Below are positions 35,129 through 42,863 of a DNA stretch of 64,000 nucleotides, piece after piece (position 1 is the stretch's first letter; the number at the start of each line of letters is the position of its first letter). The position numbers and the translations under genes are program-made. The notes beneath the pieces are model-generated. The model saw nothing but the letters and a program-made list of their open reading frames with translations, did not search any database and was not told the DNA's origin. This stretch comes from Pseudobdellovibrio sp. Its GTDB lineage: Bacteria > Bdellovibrionota > Bdellovibrionia > Bdellovibrionales > Bdellovibrionaceae. The stretch spans positions 16,748-80,747 of the forward strand of contig JAMPXC010000009.1 of assembly GCA_023701385.1 (NCBI GenBank), read 5' to 3'.

Positions 35129-35926
35129 CTAAATACCTTTAAAGTTTGGTTTTCTTTTTTCTGTGAAAGCTTTTGTGCCTTCAGCCGTGTCGAATGAGCC
35201 GAACAATCCCCCAAAGATTTCGGCTTCATTTTCTAAAGCTTTTTCTGTTTCTAAATCAAAAGCTTGGTTAATTGAAAGTTTCGCCTTACCAACCGCTAAT
35301 GGAGATTTTGCCATAATCATTTCTAATTTTTTATTTACCGCCATCATAAGTTCTGATTGCGGAACAACTTGAGAAACGATTCCTAAACGTAATGCTTCAT
35401 CAGCTTTGATCATTTCGCCGGTGAACGTTAACTCACGGGCTTTTCTGATACCCACAGCACGAGTTAAACGAACTGTGCCGCCAAACCCTGGAATCAAACC
35501 TAATGAAACTTCTGGTAAACCAAATTTTGCGTTGTCAGAAGCGATCATAAAATCACAACCTAGAGCTAATTCTAAACCACCACCTAAAGCAAAACCGTTA
35601 ACGGCTGCAATAACTGGAATCTTTAATAAATTTAATTCGTGAAACACACTTTGGCCTTTTTGTGCAAAAGCCACCGCTTGCTCGTTTGACATATCAAGCA
35701 TTTCTTTAATGTCAGCACCAGCTACGAAAGCTTTTTCGCCGGCGCCCGTAATCACTAAAGCTTTTGCTGTTTCAAAATCAACTTCTGAAATCTGGCGAAG
35801 AGCATCGGCCATGTCGTTTAAAACTTGCATGTTTAATGCATTTAAACTTTCAGGGCGATTGATAGTTAAAACCCAAACGCCATTTTCTTTCGATTCAAGT
35901 TTAATTGTTTGATAATCCAAATTCAT
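35129..35926 (-). CDS. Enoyl-CoA hydratase
   Basis: The protein has 265 residues of the crotonase superfamily. It has the CoA-binding AFVAGADIKEM near 69, the oxyanion-hole FALGGGLELALGCDF near 115, and both catalytic Glu, one in GLELALG and one in the following LPEVSLGLIPGFGGT. It adds water to trans-2-enoyl-CoA esters. The operon order (transcribed right to left) is hbd, this gene, icmF, fitting conversion of short acyl-CoA. The chain specificity is not decided by sequence. Six bp separate it from icmF, indicating co-transcription. Confidence 0.9.
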   Translation of the reverse strand: MNLDYQTIKLESKENGVWVLTINRPESLNALNMQVLNDMADALRQISEVDFETAKALVITGAGEKAFVAGADIKEMLDMSNEQAVAFAQKGQSVFHELNLLKIPVIAAVNGFALGGGLELALGCDFMIASDNAKFGLPEVSLGLIPGFGGTVRLTRAVGIRKARELTFTGEMIKADEALRLGIVSQVVPQSELMMAVNKKLEMIMAKSPLAVGKAKLSINQAFDLETEKALENEAEIFGGLFGSFDTAEGTKAFTEKRKPNFKGI

Positions 35927-35962
35927 AACCTGTTCCTTTTCCTTGACTGCGCCAAGAGTTCC

Positions 35963-36829
35963 TTATTTCGCGTAGTTGTAGAAACCACGGCCTGATTTAC
36001 GACCCATCCAACCAGCTTCTACGTATTTAACTAAAAGTGGACATGGACGGTATTTAGAATCGCCTAAACCCTCATGAAGAACGTTCATGATCGCTAAACA
36101 AGTATCTAAACCGATAAAGTCAGCTAAAGTTAATGGACCCATTGGTTGGTTAGTTCCAAGTTTCATGGCGTTATCGATAGATTCAACTGACGCAATACCT
36201 TCATGAAGCGTGTAAACAGCTTCGTTAATCATCGGCATTAAAATGCGGTTTACGATAAAGCCCGGCATATCTTTAACTGACTCAACAAAGATCTTTCCTA
36301 ATTTCTCTGAAAGAGCTTTAGTTGTAGCAAAAGTCTCAGTTGAAGTTTGTAAACCTTTGATACCTTCAACTAATTGCATAAGTGGAACTGGGTTCATAAA
36401 GTGCATACCCACAATTTTGTCTGGACGCGAAGTTACCGCTGCAATTTTAGTAATTGAAATTGAAGATGTGTTAGAAGCCAAGATAGATCCGGCTTTCACA
36501 GTTTGATCTAACTCTTTGAAAATTTTAAGTTTTAAGTCAATATTCTCAGTCGCCGCTTCGACAACGAAATCGCAGTCTTTAAGATCTGCCATTGCTGTTG
36601 TAGGTTTAACTTTACCAAGCAAGGCTTTTTTAGCATCTTCAGTCATCGTGCCTTTTTTGATTAAACGATCACAGCTGCCGGCAATTGTGGTTAGACCTTT
36701 GTCTAAGGCTGCATTATTGATATCGAACATCACCACATCATAACCGCAAGAGGCCGCTACTTGTGTGATACCGTTACCCATTTGACCTGCGCCAACAACG
36801 CCAATTTTTTTGATCGATTCAACCATCAT
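35963..36829 (-). CDS. hbd: 3-hydroxybutyryl-CoA / 3-hydroxyacyl-CoA dehydrogenase
   Basis: The protein has 288 residues, typical of the single-domain short enzyme. The Rossmann motif GVVGAGQMGNGITQV (near 9-23), the catalytic-region NTSSISIT, HFMNPVPLMQLVE (catalytic His) and PGFIVNRILMPMINEA are clear. The C-terminal half carries the Asn and dimer helices (GTNQPMGPLTLADFIGLD). It oxidises L-3-hydroxyacyl-CoA with NAD. As the first gene of the hbd-hydratase-icmF group it could also serve butyryl-CoA or 3-hydroxybutyryl-CoA metabolism. Confidence 0.93.
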   Translation of the reverse strand: MMVESIKKIGVVGAGQMGNGITQVAASCGYDVVMFDINNAALDKGLTTIAGSCDRLIKKGTMTEDAKKALLGKVKPTTAMADLKDCDFVVEAATENIDLKLKIFKELDQTVKAGSILASNTSSISITKIAAVTSRPDKIVGMHFMNPVPLMQLVEGIKGLQTSTETFATTKALSEKLGKIFVESVKDMPGFIVNRILMPMINEAVYTLHEGIASVESIDNAMKLGTNQPMGPLTLADFIGLDTCLAIMNVLHEGLGDSKYRPCPLLVKYVEAGWMGRKSGRGFYNYAK

Positions 36830-36843
36830 TTTCTCCTTGGTAA

Positions 36844-38226
36844 ATGCTTAAAAAAACAATGCTTTGTTATAGCAAAGAACTGGTCTTGAATGAAACGACT
36901 TTACTCTGTCAGAATGAAAAGATGCTGTTTGTCATGGCCTATCTGTGCGCGATTTTGACTAGTTTTCCTGCTTTTTCCGCAGTCGATGCCGCTCCTGTAA
37001 AGCAAGCTCCTATTTTAAGCGAACTTTTTGCCGGTCGTAAGGTCAAAGAGATCCCTTTTTACAAGTCAAAAATGAGTATTTTTCCATCAGGTTTTGCAAG
37101 CTTTGATCGCTTAAACGAACAAATGGTTTCTAGCGAAACAACCGATGCTTTTTACTTAGCCAAAGATGATAAGAAAATCTCACCAACACTTGTTCCAAAC
37201 ATTACAGCCTTTCACTTATCCCGAGTGTGGATTGAGAAATACACGAAACGCCGAGTTAAGCCTAATAACGAAATGGATTTAGCAACAATTCTTTTAAACT
37301 ACGACACCGACCCTTACGATCGTGGCCTAGTGCTTACCTTAGGCGAAACTAAACTTCGCGAAGGTGCTGATATGAAATCAGCGGCGCTTAAAACAATTCC
37401 AAAATTAAATTATTTTATTCCGATCAGTTTTGAAAAAGGTTTTATTAAAATTTTATTTCAAGGAAAATTCGGTTTTATCGACATCAACGACTGTATTTCA
37501 AAATACGATTTCGCAAAATTTGCCTTCTCATTTAAATCAAAAACCAACACATGGGAAGTTGTTCTTCGCCGTGAATTTGATCACTTAGCTACTGATAAAA
37601 ATGAATCGCTTCACTTAGCCGAAATCAAAGGTTTAATCGTCGATCAAAAACTAGCTTACGCTTACAAAGAAAACGAACACTACCCTAAATGGACAAGTTT
37701 TAAGTTAGTGAAAGAAAAATCGAAACCTTGGATGCAAAGTAGTATCAAAGGCCACGGACTTATCTGGTGGCAGCGCCCTGAAGTTGAAATCTTAGCGAAG
37801 AACACGATTTCAATTGATGAGCTGATCAAAAAAGATATCTACTCAGTTTCTTTTCAAGCCGACAATCCTAAAAAAGGTTTAGCATCAGCCGACGGCGTTT
37901 ACATCACTGAAGACGGCCAAAACTGGAGCGAAGTAGCGCAGTTTAAAGACTACTCAGGCCCTGTTTACTATTACTCTGATTTACTGATATTCGTCGGAAA
38001 TTACCGCAGCGTTGATGGCGGAAAAACTTTTGAAAACTACATTCAAGTCGACAAAGTATCTTCAGCAATTGCCAAATCAACAGGTGTGGTACCTAAGAAA
38101 ATCCAAATCACAAAAATCAAAGTACAAAAACCCTACAACGTAGTGATCGATGTACACACAGGCGCCAGAAAAGTACGCCTCAAATCCCCAATCTTCTCTC
38201 AAGAATGGACTCAAGTAAAATTCTAA
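36844..38226 (+). CDS. Exported protein with Asp-box (BNR-like) repeats, unknown function
   Basis: The protein has up to 460 residues. The long start at 36844 gives MLKKTM..., while a start at 36922 (MLFVMAYLCAILTSFPAFSA) makes a cleaner signal peptide; neither has a strong ribosome site. The mature protein is beta-rich. Two Asp-box-type repeats appear near the C-terminus (GVYITEDGQNW and YRSVDGGKTF), which suggests a small propeller-like or sialidase-like module. No catalytic residues are recognised. It starts 14 bp from the divergent hbd and ends right before the large inverted-repeat element. Confidence 0.55.
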   Translation: MLKKTMLCYSKELVLNETTLLCQNEKMLFVMAYLCAILTSFPAFSAVDAAPVKQAPILSELFAGRKVKEIPFYKSKMSIFPSGFASFDRLNEQMVSSETTDAFYLAKDDKKISPTLVPNITAFHLSRVWIEKYTKRRVKPNNEMDLATILLNYDTDPYDRGLVLTLGETKLREGADMKSAALKTIPKLNYFIPISFEKGFIKILFQGKFGFIDINDCISKYDFAKFAFSFKSKTNTWEVVLRREFDHLATDKNESLHLAEIKGLIVDQKLAYAYKENEHYPKWTSFKLVKEKSKPWMQSSIKGHGLIWWQRPEVEILAKNTISIDELIKKDIYSVSFQADNPKKGLASADGVYITEDGQNWSEVAQFKDYSGPVYYYSDLLIFVGNYRSVDGGKTFENYIQVDKVSSAIAKSTGVVPKKIQITKIKVQKPYNVVIDVHTGARKVRLKSPIFSQEWTQVKF

Positions 38227-38240
38227 ACGGATTCTTCGGT

Positions 38241-38434
38241 TTCCAATTTTAAATTTCCCCCTTCAAGCGCGAGTTCTGAAAATTTTAAATTAAATCCTCT
38301 AAAGCCTCAGACAAGCGGGGGTGTCACGAGCTTGCATTCGCAACCTCGCGCCACCTCCGAACTACGTTTTAGAGGATTTAATTTAAAATTTTTAGCATGT
38401 CTGAGTGGTTGAAGGGGGAAATTTAAAATTGGAA
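38241..38434. repeat. Nested perfect inverted-repeat element with GC-rich core hairpin
   Basis: Outer arms of 26 bp (38241-38266 with 38409-38434) and inner arms of 25 bp (38279-38303 with 38368-38392) are exact inverse complements and AT-rich. The 64-nt centre is GC-rich and folds again: CGGGGGTG (38316-38323) with CACCTCCG (38352-38359), then CGAG/CTCG and TTGC/GCAA around an ATTC loop. An 8-bp pair CTCAGACA (38306-38313) and TGTCTGAG (38397-38404) would cross the inner stem. It lies exactly between two convergent genes, so it could be a bidirectional terminator, a MITE-like element or a structured RNA. Confidence 0.9.
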
Positions 38435-38450
38435 TCGACAGGCAACGTTT

Positions 38451-39188
38451 TTACGAATTTTGCTTTACCGCATATACGTCGTTCATCATTTTGTAGATTT
38501 TCTCTTGGAGCGGGCCGCGTGTTTCTGTTGTGAATCCTTTTGTTTCTACTGGTGGCAATACGTGCAATTCGATGGTGCGTTTCCAGCGGTCGCTGTTGGC
38601 TAGGATTTTTCCTTTTGGCCATACTTCGTAGGCGCCTTTGATCACGACGGGAATAAGCGGTACTTGCGCGTTGATCGCAAATACGAAAGGGCCTGCTTTA
38701 AATGGCAGCAATTGATCTGAGCGGAATCTTCCGCCTTCTGGTGATAGACAGAAACGTTCGCCTCTGGCGAAACGCACTTTGGCTTCTTCGTAGACTCTGA
38801 AAACTTCTTCGCGGTTGCCTCTGGCGATTGGTAATGTGCCGAATCGGCGCATGCAGGCACCTAGAACTGGGATTTTGAATAATTCGATTTTTGCGCCGAA
38901 GCGGATATTGTGAAGACCTTTGCAGATTGTGAAAATATCCATAAAACTTGCGTGGTTAAATAGAATGACCGCGCCTTTGACTTTGTCCATATTTTCTAAG
39001 CCGTAAACTTTTAATTCTACGTTAAATAGAAGAAACGCTAACTTGCCCCAGATTTCGACGATGAAGTTATCGAACTTACGGCGATTAAAGATAATATTTG
39101 AAATTACGCCTGTAGCCGAAAGAATAGTTGTACCTACCGCAAACAAAAACGTTGCGATCATCGCGCGAATATAAATAACTAATTTCAT
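38451..39188 (-). CDS. plsC: 1-acyl-sn-glycerol-3-phosphate acyltransferase (PlsC family)
   Basis: The protein has 245 residues. It transfers an acyl group to lysophosphatidate at the inner membrane. An N-terminal hydrophobic helix precedes the block I motif FNHASFMD (77-84, NHxxxxD), block II FGTLPIARGN, block III SPEGGRFRSD (near 149, variant of FPEGTRS) and block IV IPVVIKGAYEVW. It is 4 bp overlapped with the upstream gene of unknown function (39185-40318), which is therefore likely co-transcribed. The chain ends right beside the large inverted-repeat element. Confidence 0.9.
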   Translation of the reverse strand: MKLVIYIRAMIATFLFAVGTTILSATGVISNIIFNRRKFDNFIVEIWGKLAFLLFNVELKVYGLENMDKVKGAVILFNHASFMDIFTICKGLHNIRFGAKIELFKIPVLGACMRRFGTLPIARGNREEVFRVYEEAKVRFARGERFCLSPEGGRFRSDQLLPFKAGPFVFAINAQVPLIPVVIKGAYEVWPKGKILANSDRWKRTIELHVLPPVETKGFTTETRGPLQEKIYKMMNDVYAVKQNS

Positions 39189-40318
39189 GTAGAGAGGATC
39201 CTTTTTTTAGCCGCTTGGATCTGACGATTCTTATAGGCTTCGTGATCTGTGTCGCCGGTTTGCATTTTTTCATAGGCATGTTGATCCATGATCTGTACTT
39301 CAAACGGATAGAAGAATGAAAATTCTTTCGTATTCTGCCCGCCAGTTGAATTTAAACCCGGTGCAATTTTAATTAACTTACGGCAAATAAATTTAATATA
39401 TCTAAAATCAATCGCTGAATAGGGATTATCTTTTCTGAAAAGCTTAATTAGCGGATTTGTTGTTACTTTTAATTGCTGGCGAAGCAATCTATCTACTTTT
39501 TCAGAATCCATCATAAATTCTTTACCATGCTTACGTTCTAAGTGCTCACACACTTGTAAGAACTCATCCACCGGGTACATGTTGTTTGAAGACTGGTCAG
39601 GCATGATATGCGGGTACGAAATTAAGTTTGCATCAACTAACTGGCGAATCACTTGGAAAGAATCAAAAATGGTAGGTGTAACAAAGCGTACACCGATTTT
39701 ATCATACACCTTAACTGCTAAAGCATCGGGCTTAGCTAAAAGCTTAATGACCGTAGAAGTAGAAGTTTTAAAAGGCTTTGTTTGAAACTTGTGAAGTTCA
39801 ACTTTTGAAACTTCGTCGTTCGCTCTTGGTTTTAAATACAATTTATCTTGATGAACAATCGCATTTTCAAACGGGATTAAAATCTGGCGCTGAATTTCTT
39901 CGGCAAAATGTGAAAACAGATCGGTCTCTGAGTGCACAAACACGTGAATACAACGAAGCATCGCACACGCCCAGCGTTGAATATTGTGATCATCGTGCTG
40001 CGTGGCCCACACTAAAAGGTTGCGTAAATCTTTTAAGTGTTCTGGGTTATGAATTTCTTTTGGAATTTCATCGATTTTAAATTTTAACTTTTCAGTAATC
40101 AAAACAACAGAACGTCTGTGAAAGTACCAAAGGCGTTTTAAATCATCTTCGTTAGCGTAATCAAAACCGTAGCTTTTTACAAAAGCGTCGGCTTGTTCAA
40201 GATTTTGAATATAAAGTTTTGATTGATCTAATGTCGAAGCCCCACCTGCGATAACAGATAGAGCTGTAGGATCGAACTTAAAATGCGAGTGGCTAAACTT
40301 GCCTTTGTCTTGGTGCAT
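39185..40318 (-). CDS. Conserved protein, TIGR04552/TIGR04562-like
   Basis: The protein has 377 residues, soluble, without signal peptide. Conserved-looking parts are the N-terminal LDQSKLYIQNLEQADAFVKS, a central LLVWATQHDDHNIQRWACAM and a C-terminal SAIDFRYIKFICRKLIKI followed by FFYPFEVQIMDQ. The central RVKPTIFD-like stretch may hold an Asp/His metal site. I recall this composition in TIGR04552-type families of myxobacteria and Bdellovibrio, but I cannot verify it. The stop overlaps the plsC start by 4 bp, linking it to phospholipid synthesis. The function is unknown. Confidence 0.5.
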   Translation of the reverse strand: MHQDKGKFSHSHFKFDPTALSVIAGGASTLDQSKLYIQNLEQADAFVKSYGFDYANEDDLKRLWYFHRRSVVLITEKLKFKIDEIPKEIHNPEHLKDLRNLLVWATQHDDHNIQRWACAMLRCIHVFVHSETDLFSHFAEEIQRQILIPFENAIVHQDKLYLKPRANDEVSKVELHKFQTKPFKTSTSTVIKLLAKPDALAVKVYDKIGVRFVTPTIFDSFQVIRQLVDANLISYPHIMPDQSSNNMYPVDEFLQVCEHLERKHGKEFMMDSEKVDRLLRQQLKVTTNPLIKLFRKDNPYSAIDFRYIKFICRKLIKIAPGLNSTGGQNTKEFSFFYPFEVQIMDQHAYEKMQTGDTDHEAYKNRQIQAAKKRILST

Positions 40319-40330
40319 TCACCCGTTAGA

Positions 40331-40987
40331 CTATTTAATAATTCCACAGCGAGCAATATAGAATTGACCTAATACGCCTTGTGCTGCTGCTCCGCCAGTC
40401 ACATTTGTTGTATTTATGAAGCTAACTTGGCCTGTTAAATAATCACCGCTTAAATTTCCGTCAAATCTAACCTCGCCGTACTCATCACGGAACACCACAT
40501 AGCCTGAACCCGTTTGCATATTAAATTGGCCAGCAGCAGCAGATGAGAACTCGATCGGGATCGGTTGGTATTGATTAGAACCGTCTGTCGCAGATTGTAC
40601 TACGTAGCTATCGTAAACTTTAATTAAGATTTTAGTTTGTTGTAAATTAACAGTTCCGTTGGATTCAATTTTAAATGTTCCTTGAAAGCGAACACCTGTT
40701 TGGTCGTTAGCACCGGCACTGATCGTTCCAACTTCAGAAGGATCAATCGTTGCTGATAATAAACCTTTAACGCGAGCTTCAAAATTGTATGAAGAGCTTT
40801 GATCGTAGATTGTACCTACAGAAGATAAGTTATTTCCGCAGTAGCTTTGCGTGAAAGCTCCGTTTGTTGTTCCAGAGATAGTAGCTACACGACCACCATT
40901 TCCTGAAGTACGTTTTGATGACTCCTTATTAGGGTTACATCCGACAAAAGATAATGCGATTAATGTTAATAGTACGACTTTTTTCAT
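40331..40987 (-). CDS. Lipoprotein of unknown function
   Basis: The protein has 218 residues. A short signal peptide ends in the lipobox FVGC, and the mature protein starts with a Ser/Lys/Gly linker. It then forms a single all-beta domain with Asn, Gly and Ser rich turns (TTNGAFTQSYCGNNLSS, FQGTFKIESNGTVNLQQTK, YGEVRFDGNLSGDYLTGQV) and two Cys, one in QSYCG and one near the end (ARCGIIK). No enzyme motif is seen. It is probably an outer-membrane or periplasmic lipoprotein. It sits downstream of the App1-like gene on the same strand, behind a terminator hairpin, so it is expressed separately. Confidence 0.6.
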   Translation of the reverse strand: MKKVVLLTLIALSFVGCNPNKESSKRTSGNGGRVATISGTTNGAFTQSYCGNNLSSVGTIYDQSSSYNFEARVKGLLSATIDPSEVGTISAGANDQTGVRFQGTFKIESNGTVNLQQTKILIKVYDSYVVQSATDGSNQYQPIPIEFSSAAAGQFNMQTGSGYVVFRDEYGEVRFDGNLSGDYLTGQVSFINTTNVTGGAAAQGVLGQFYIARCGIIK

Positions 40988-41025
40988 AAAAGACTCCTAC
41001 AAACCATTAATTCAAGACAAATGCC

Positions 41026-41060
41026 AAAAACCCCGTCTCACTTTGAGAAACGAGGTTTTT
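41026..41060 (-). terminator. Rho-independent terminator, 3' of the App1-like gene
   Basis: The hairpin arms AAAAACC (41026-41032) and GGTTTTT (41054-41060) continue inward as CGT/ACG and TCTCA/TGAGA around a 3-nt loop, with two small mismatches. The A5/T5 ends make it work on both strands; on the minus strand a T-run ends the stem, 83 bp after the App1-like gene. Confidence 0.75.
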
Positions 41061-41142
41061 GAGTGTGTTCTATATTTGATTTGAGAGTCGCAGGACAATT
41101 TCTGACTAGAATCTTAGACAGCTGTCAGGTTTATAACAGCTT

Positions 41143-41976
41143 TTATCGACACGTATCTTTAACGTATTCGCTATAATCCGGCAACGAAGGGTGTGATTTT
41201 GTCGACCATACCCAGCGAAAGTCTTTACATTTTTTAAACGACGGAAAACTAATTGATGTTAAAACATCGAAGAAGTTATTACGCACGCTTAAAATATGCG
41301 GAATCACCTTTTCATACATCCACGTCATTTGTGCTTCAGCCATAAGGCCTTTTTGATGTAAATCTAAAGCGATTTCAACAGATGTGGCGTACCCGATCTG
41401 CTCAGTATGAAGTATTTTACCGACTTCGTCTTTATCGCGACTCGAATAGAGTTGGTGGATGTAAGTAACGCTTTTAATTCCCTGCTCTTCAAGTTCTTGA
41501 CGGGCTTGTTCGTAGACATCAACGTCTTTTTCACCATTATCACCAACCATCATCACAAGGGTTGGGTTATGTTCAGCGACAAGTTTTCTGATGGTTTTAT
41601 TTTTATGGTCTGAATCAAAAATCACATCACGTAAAATCAACTGACCCTGTGGAAAGCTATTATTTTTTAAGAAAGCTTCGTGTGAGTTTTGAAGGTACTC
41701 TACACCTGTGTCTTTTGAAGGGGCATTACTTAAATACGCCACTTTGTTTACACCAGGATTTTCATTTAAAACTAATTGGTATAACGAAGCCATACCTGCA
41801 AACGGAGTATTTGAATCCCAGGTTCTAAATAAGACTGACGGGCTCCAGGATTTGTAGCTGATCACATGACTTACTTTAATTGTATCGTCGATATCGCTGA
41901 TTAAAAGAATTCTTTCTTTAGCCTGCGCTAAGAGATTCAGCGAAAAAAACAAAGTTAAGATAAAGAGCTTTTTCAT
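41143..41976 (-). CDS. Exported App1-like phosphatidate phosphatase (DUF2183)
   Basis: The protein has 277 residues with a signal peptide (KLFILTLFFSLNLLAQA). The HAD-like catalytic motif LISDIDDTIKVSH (26-38, DxDxT) and later GDNGEKDVDVY (near 144, variant of the App1 GDSGEKDPEIY) match App1/DUF2183 phosphatidate phosphatases. The middle region YLSNAPSK matches the YLSxSP motif. It would dephosphorylate lipid phosphates in the periplasm or outside, which is an inference from the signal peptide. The related eukaryotic enzymes act on phosphatidate. It is transcribed alone, with a terminator behind it. Confidence 0.85.
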   Translation of the reverse strand: MKKLFILTLFFSLNLLAQAKERILLISDIDDTIKVSHVISYKSWSPSVLFRTWDSNTPFAGMASLYQLVLNENPGVNKVAYLSNAPSKDTGVEYLQNSHEAFLKNNSFPQGQLILRDVIFDSDHKNKTIRKLVAEHNPTLVMMVGDNGEKDVDVYEQARQELEEQGIKSVTYIHQLYSSRDKDEVGKILHTEQIGYATSVEIALDLHQKGLMAEAQMTWMYEKVIPHILSVRNNFFDVLTSISFPSFKKCKDFRWVWSTKSHPSLPDYSEYVKDTCR

Positions 41977-42115
41977 TACGAACGCTTTTTGCGAATATCA
42001 GACCATGCCTTTCGCAAATATAAAGACTTTAAGCGAATTAAACCGTCACAGTTTTAAACACTGTGTCCGCAAAACGCCCACACCAGACTTTAGCAGTGTT
42101 TACCATTAATTTAAA

Positions 42116-42131
42116 AAATCACCTGTGATTT
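42116..42131. promoter_or_regulatory. Perfect 7-bp-arm palindrome upstream of the lipoprotein promoter
   Basis: AAATCAC (42116-42122), two bases, GTGATTT (42125-42131) is a perfect palindrome 22 bp before the -35 box of the lipoprotein promoter. Its position would suit an activator or repressor site. A second palindrome, CACAGT/ACTGTG with a 7-base gap, lies at 42047-42065. Confidence 0.45.
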
Positions 42132-42153
42132 AAATTAACAACACCTTAACTAT

Positions 42154-42182
42154 TTGATATTACATTGTTATATCACTATGAT
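42154..42182 (+). promoter_or_regulatory. Sigma-70-type promoter of the lipoprotein-TIGR02147 cassette
   Basis: TTGATA (42154-42159) and TATGAT (42177-42182) each match five of six consensus bases and are separated by exactly 17 bp. Transcription would start near 42189, leaving a leader of about 78 nt before the lipoprotein ATG. Confidence 0.65.
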
Positions 42183-42209
42183 ACGTTCACCTAAAATTTT
42201 TATACTTAT

Positions 42210-42258
42210 CCTTGGAAAGGCCGGATACTAAATACATCGGGAAGCAATACTTCCAAGG
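42210..42258 (+). promoter_or_regulatory. Structured 5' leader that can hide the ribosome-binding site
   Basis: CCTTGGAA (42210-42217) is complementary to TTCCAAGG (42251-42258), which contains part of the AAGGAGG Shine-Dalgarno sequence at 42255-42261. A competing hairpin GGAAG/CTTCC (42240-42244 with 42250-42254) would leave the Shine-Dalgarno sequence free. The two are mutually exclusive, as in translational switches. Confidence 0.45.
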
Positions 42259-42266
42259 AGGAAAGA

Positions 42267-42863
42267 ATGAAAAAGAATAACTTAAAAGTTATCGCAGGAT
42301 TAACGGCAGCTATGATGATGTTAACAACCGGATGCGCTAAAGATAACGCAGCAAAAAGCCATCAGATAGCCATTCAGTTTGGCTCTTACACATCAGTAAA
42401 ACACAAGATTTTACGCTTGTTTTTACCTGAAGCTAAGGCCGCAGTCAGTTCGTTAAATCTATGCTTCAAACGCTTAAGATTTAAAACAGCTGACGATCCC
42501 GCCACAACGACCGACCCTGTTGCTGACGGTGATAATATTGATTTTAACTTGGGCGCCGTAGATATTTCTTCAGGAGCTACAGCTCTTGGTACTATTAGCT
42601 TACCTGAAGGTAACTATACAAGAATCGAATTCGATTTAGAAAATGACTGTGCCTCAGGAAAAAGTATTAGCATAGTTAATAGCAACGGAAGCTATTCATC
42701 AACTGATCGAATCACCATTAAATTTGAAGGTCAATTTACTGCAAATGCCGATGGTGTTTTAACTCTTGGAGTCCAGCAGATTATTGACGGCCTTAACAGT
42801 TACAACGGTGGCAGCACCTTAAAAGCAACAACAGAATCAATTAGCGGAGTTTTAAGTAACTAA
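42267..42863 (+). CDS. Lipoprotein of the TIGR02147-associated cassette (first copy)
   Basis: The protein has 198 residues. The signal peptide ends in the lipobox TTGC. Next comes the motif KILRLFLPEAKAA (48-59), which resembles a second cleavage site, then a beta-rich domain: LNLCFKRLRF, GDNIDFNLGAVD, LPEGNYTRIEFDLENDC, STDRITIKFEGQF and an Ile/Gly-rich end. This layout matches the protein at 43690 over about 130 residues, so they are paralogues. It loosely resembles DUF4382-type domains. AAGGAGG precedes the ATG, which lies in a leader with alternative hairpins. It overlaps the regulator gene by one base. Confidence 0.7.
   Translation: MKKNNLKVIAGLTAAMMMLTTGCAKDNAAKSHQIAIQFGSYTSVKHKILRLFLPEAKAAVSSLNLCFKRLRFKTADDPATTTDPVADGDNIDFNLGAVDISSGATALGTISLPEGNYTRIEFDLENDCASGKSISIVNSNGSYSSTDRITIKFEGQFTANADGVLTLGVQQIIDGLNSYNGGSTLKATTESISGVLSN

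Noticed and set aside
38241..38434. Integron attC site as explanation of the nested inverted repeat
   Set aside because: The terminal RYYYAAC and GTTRRRY core pair is not present at the ends, and no integrase is in the window.
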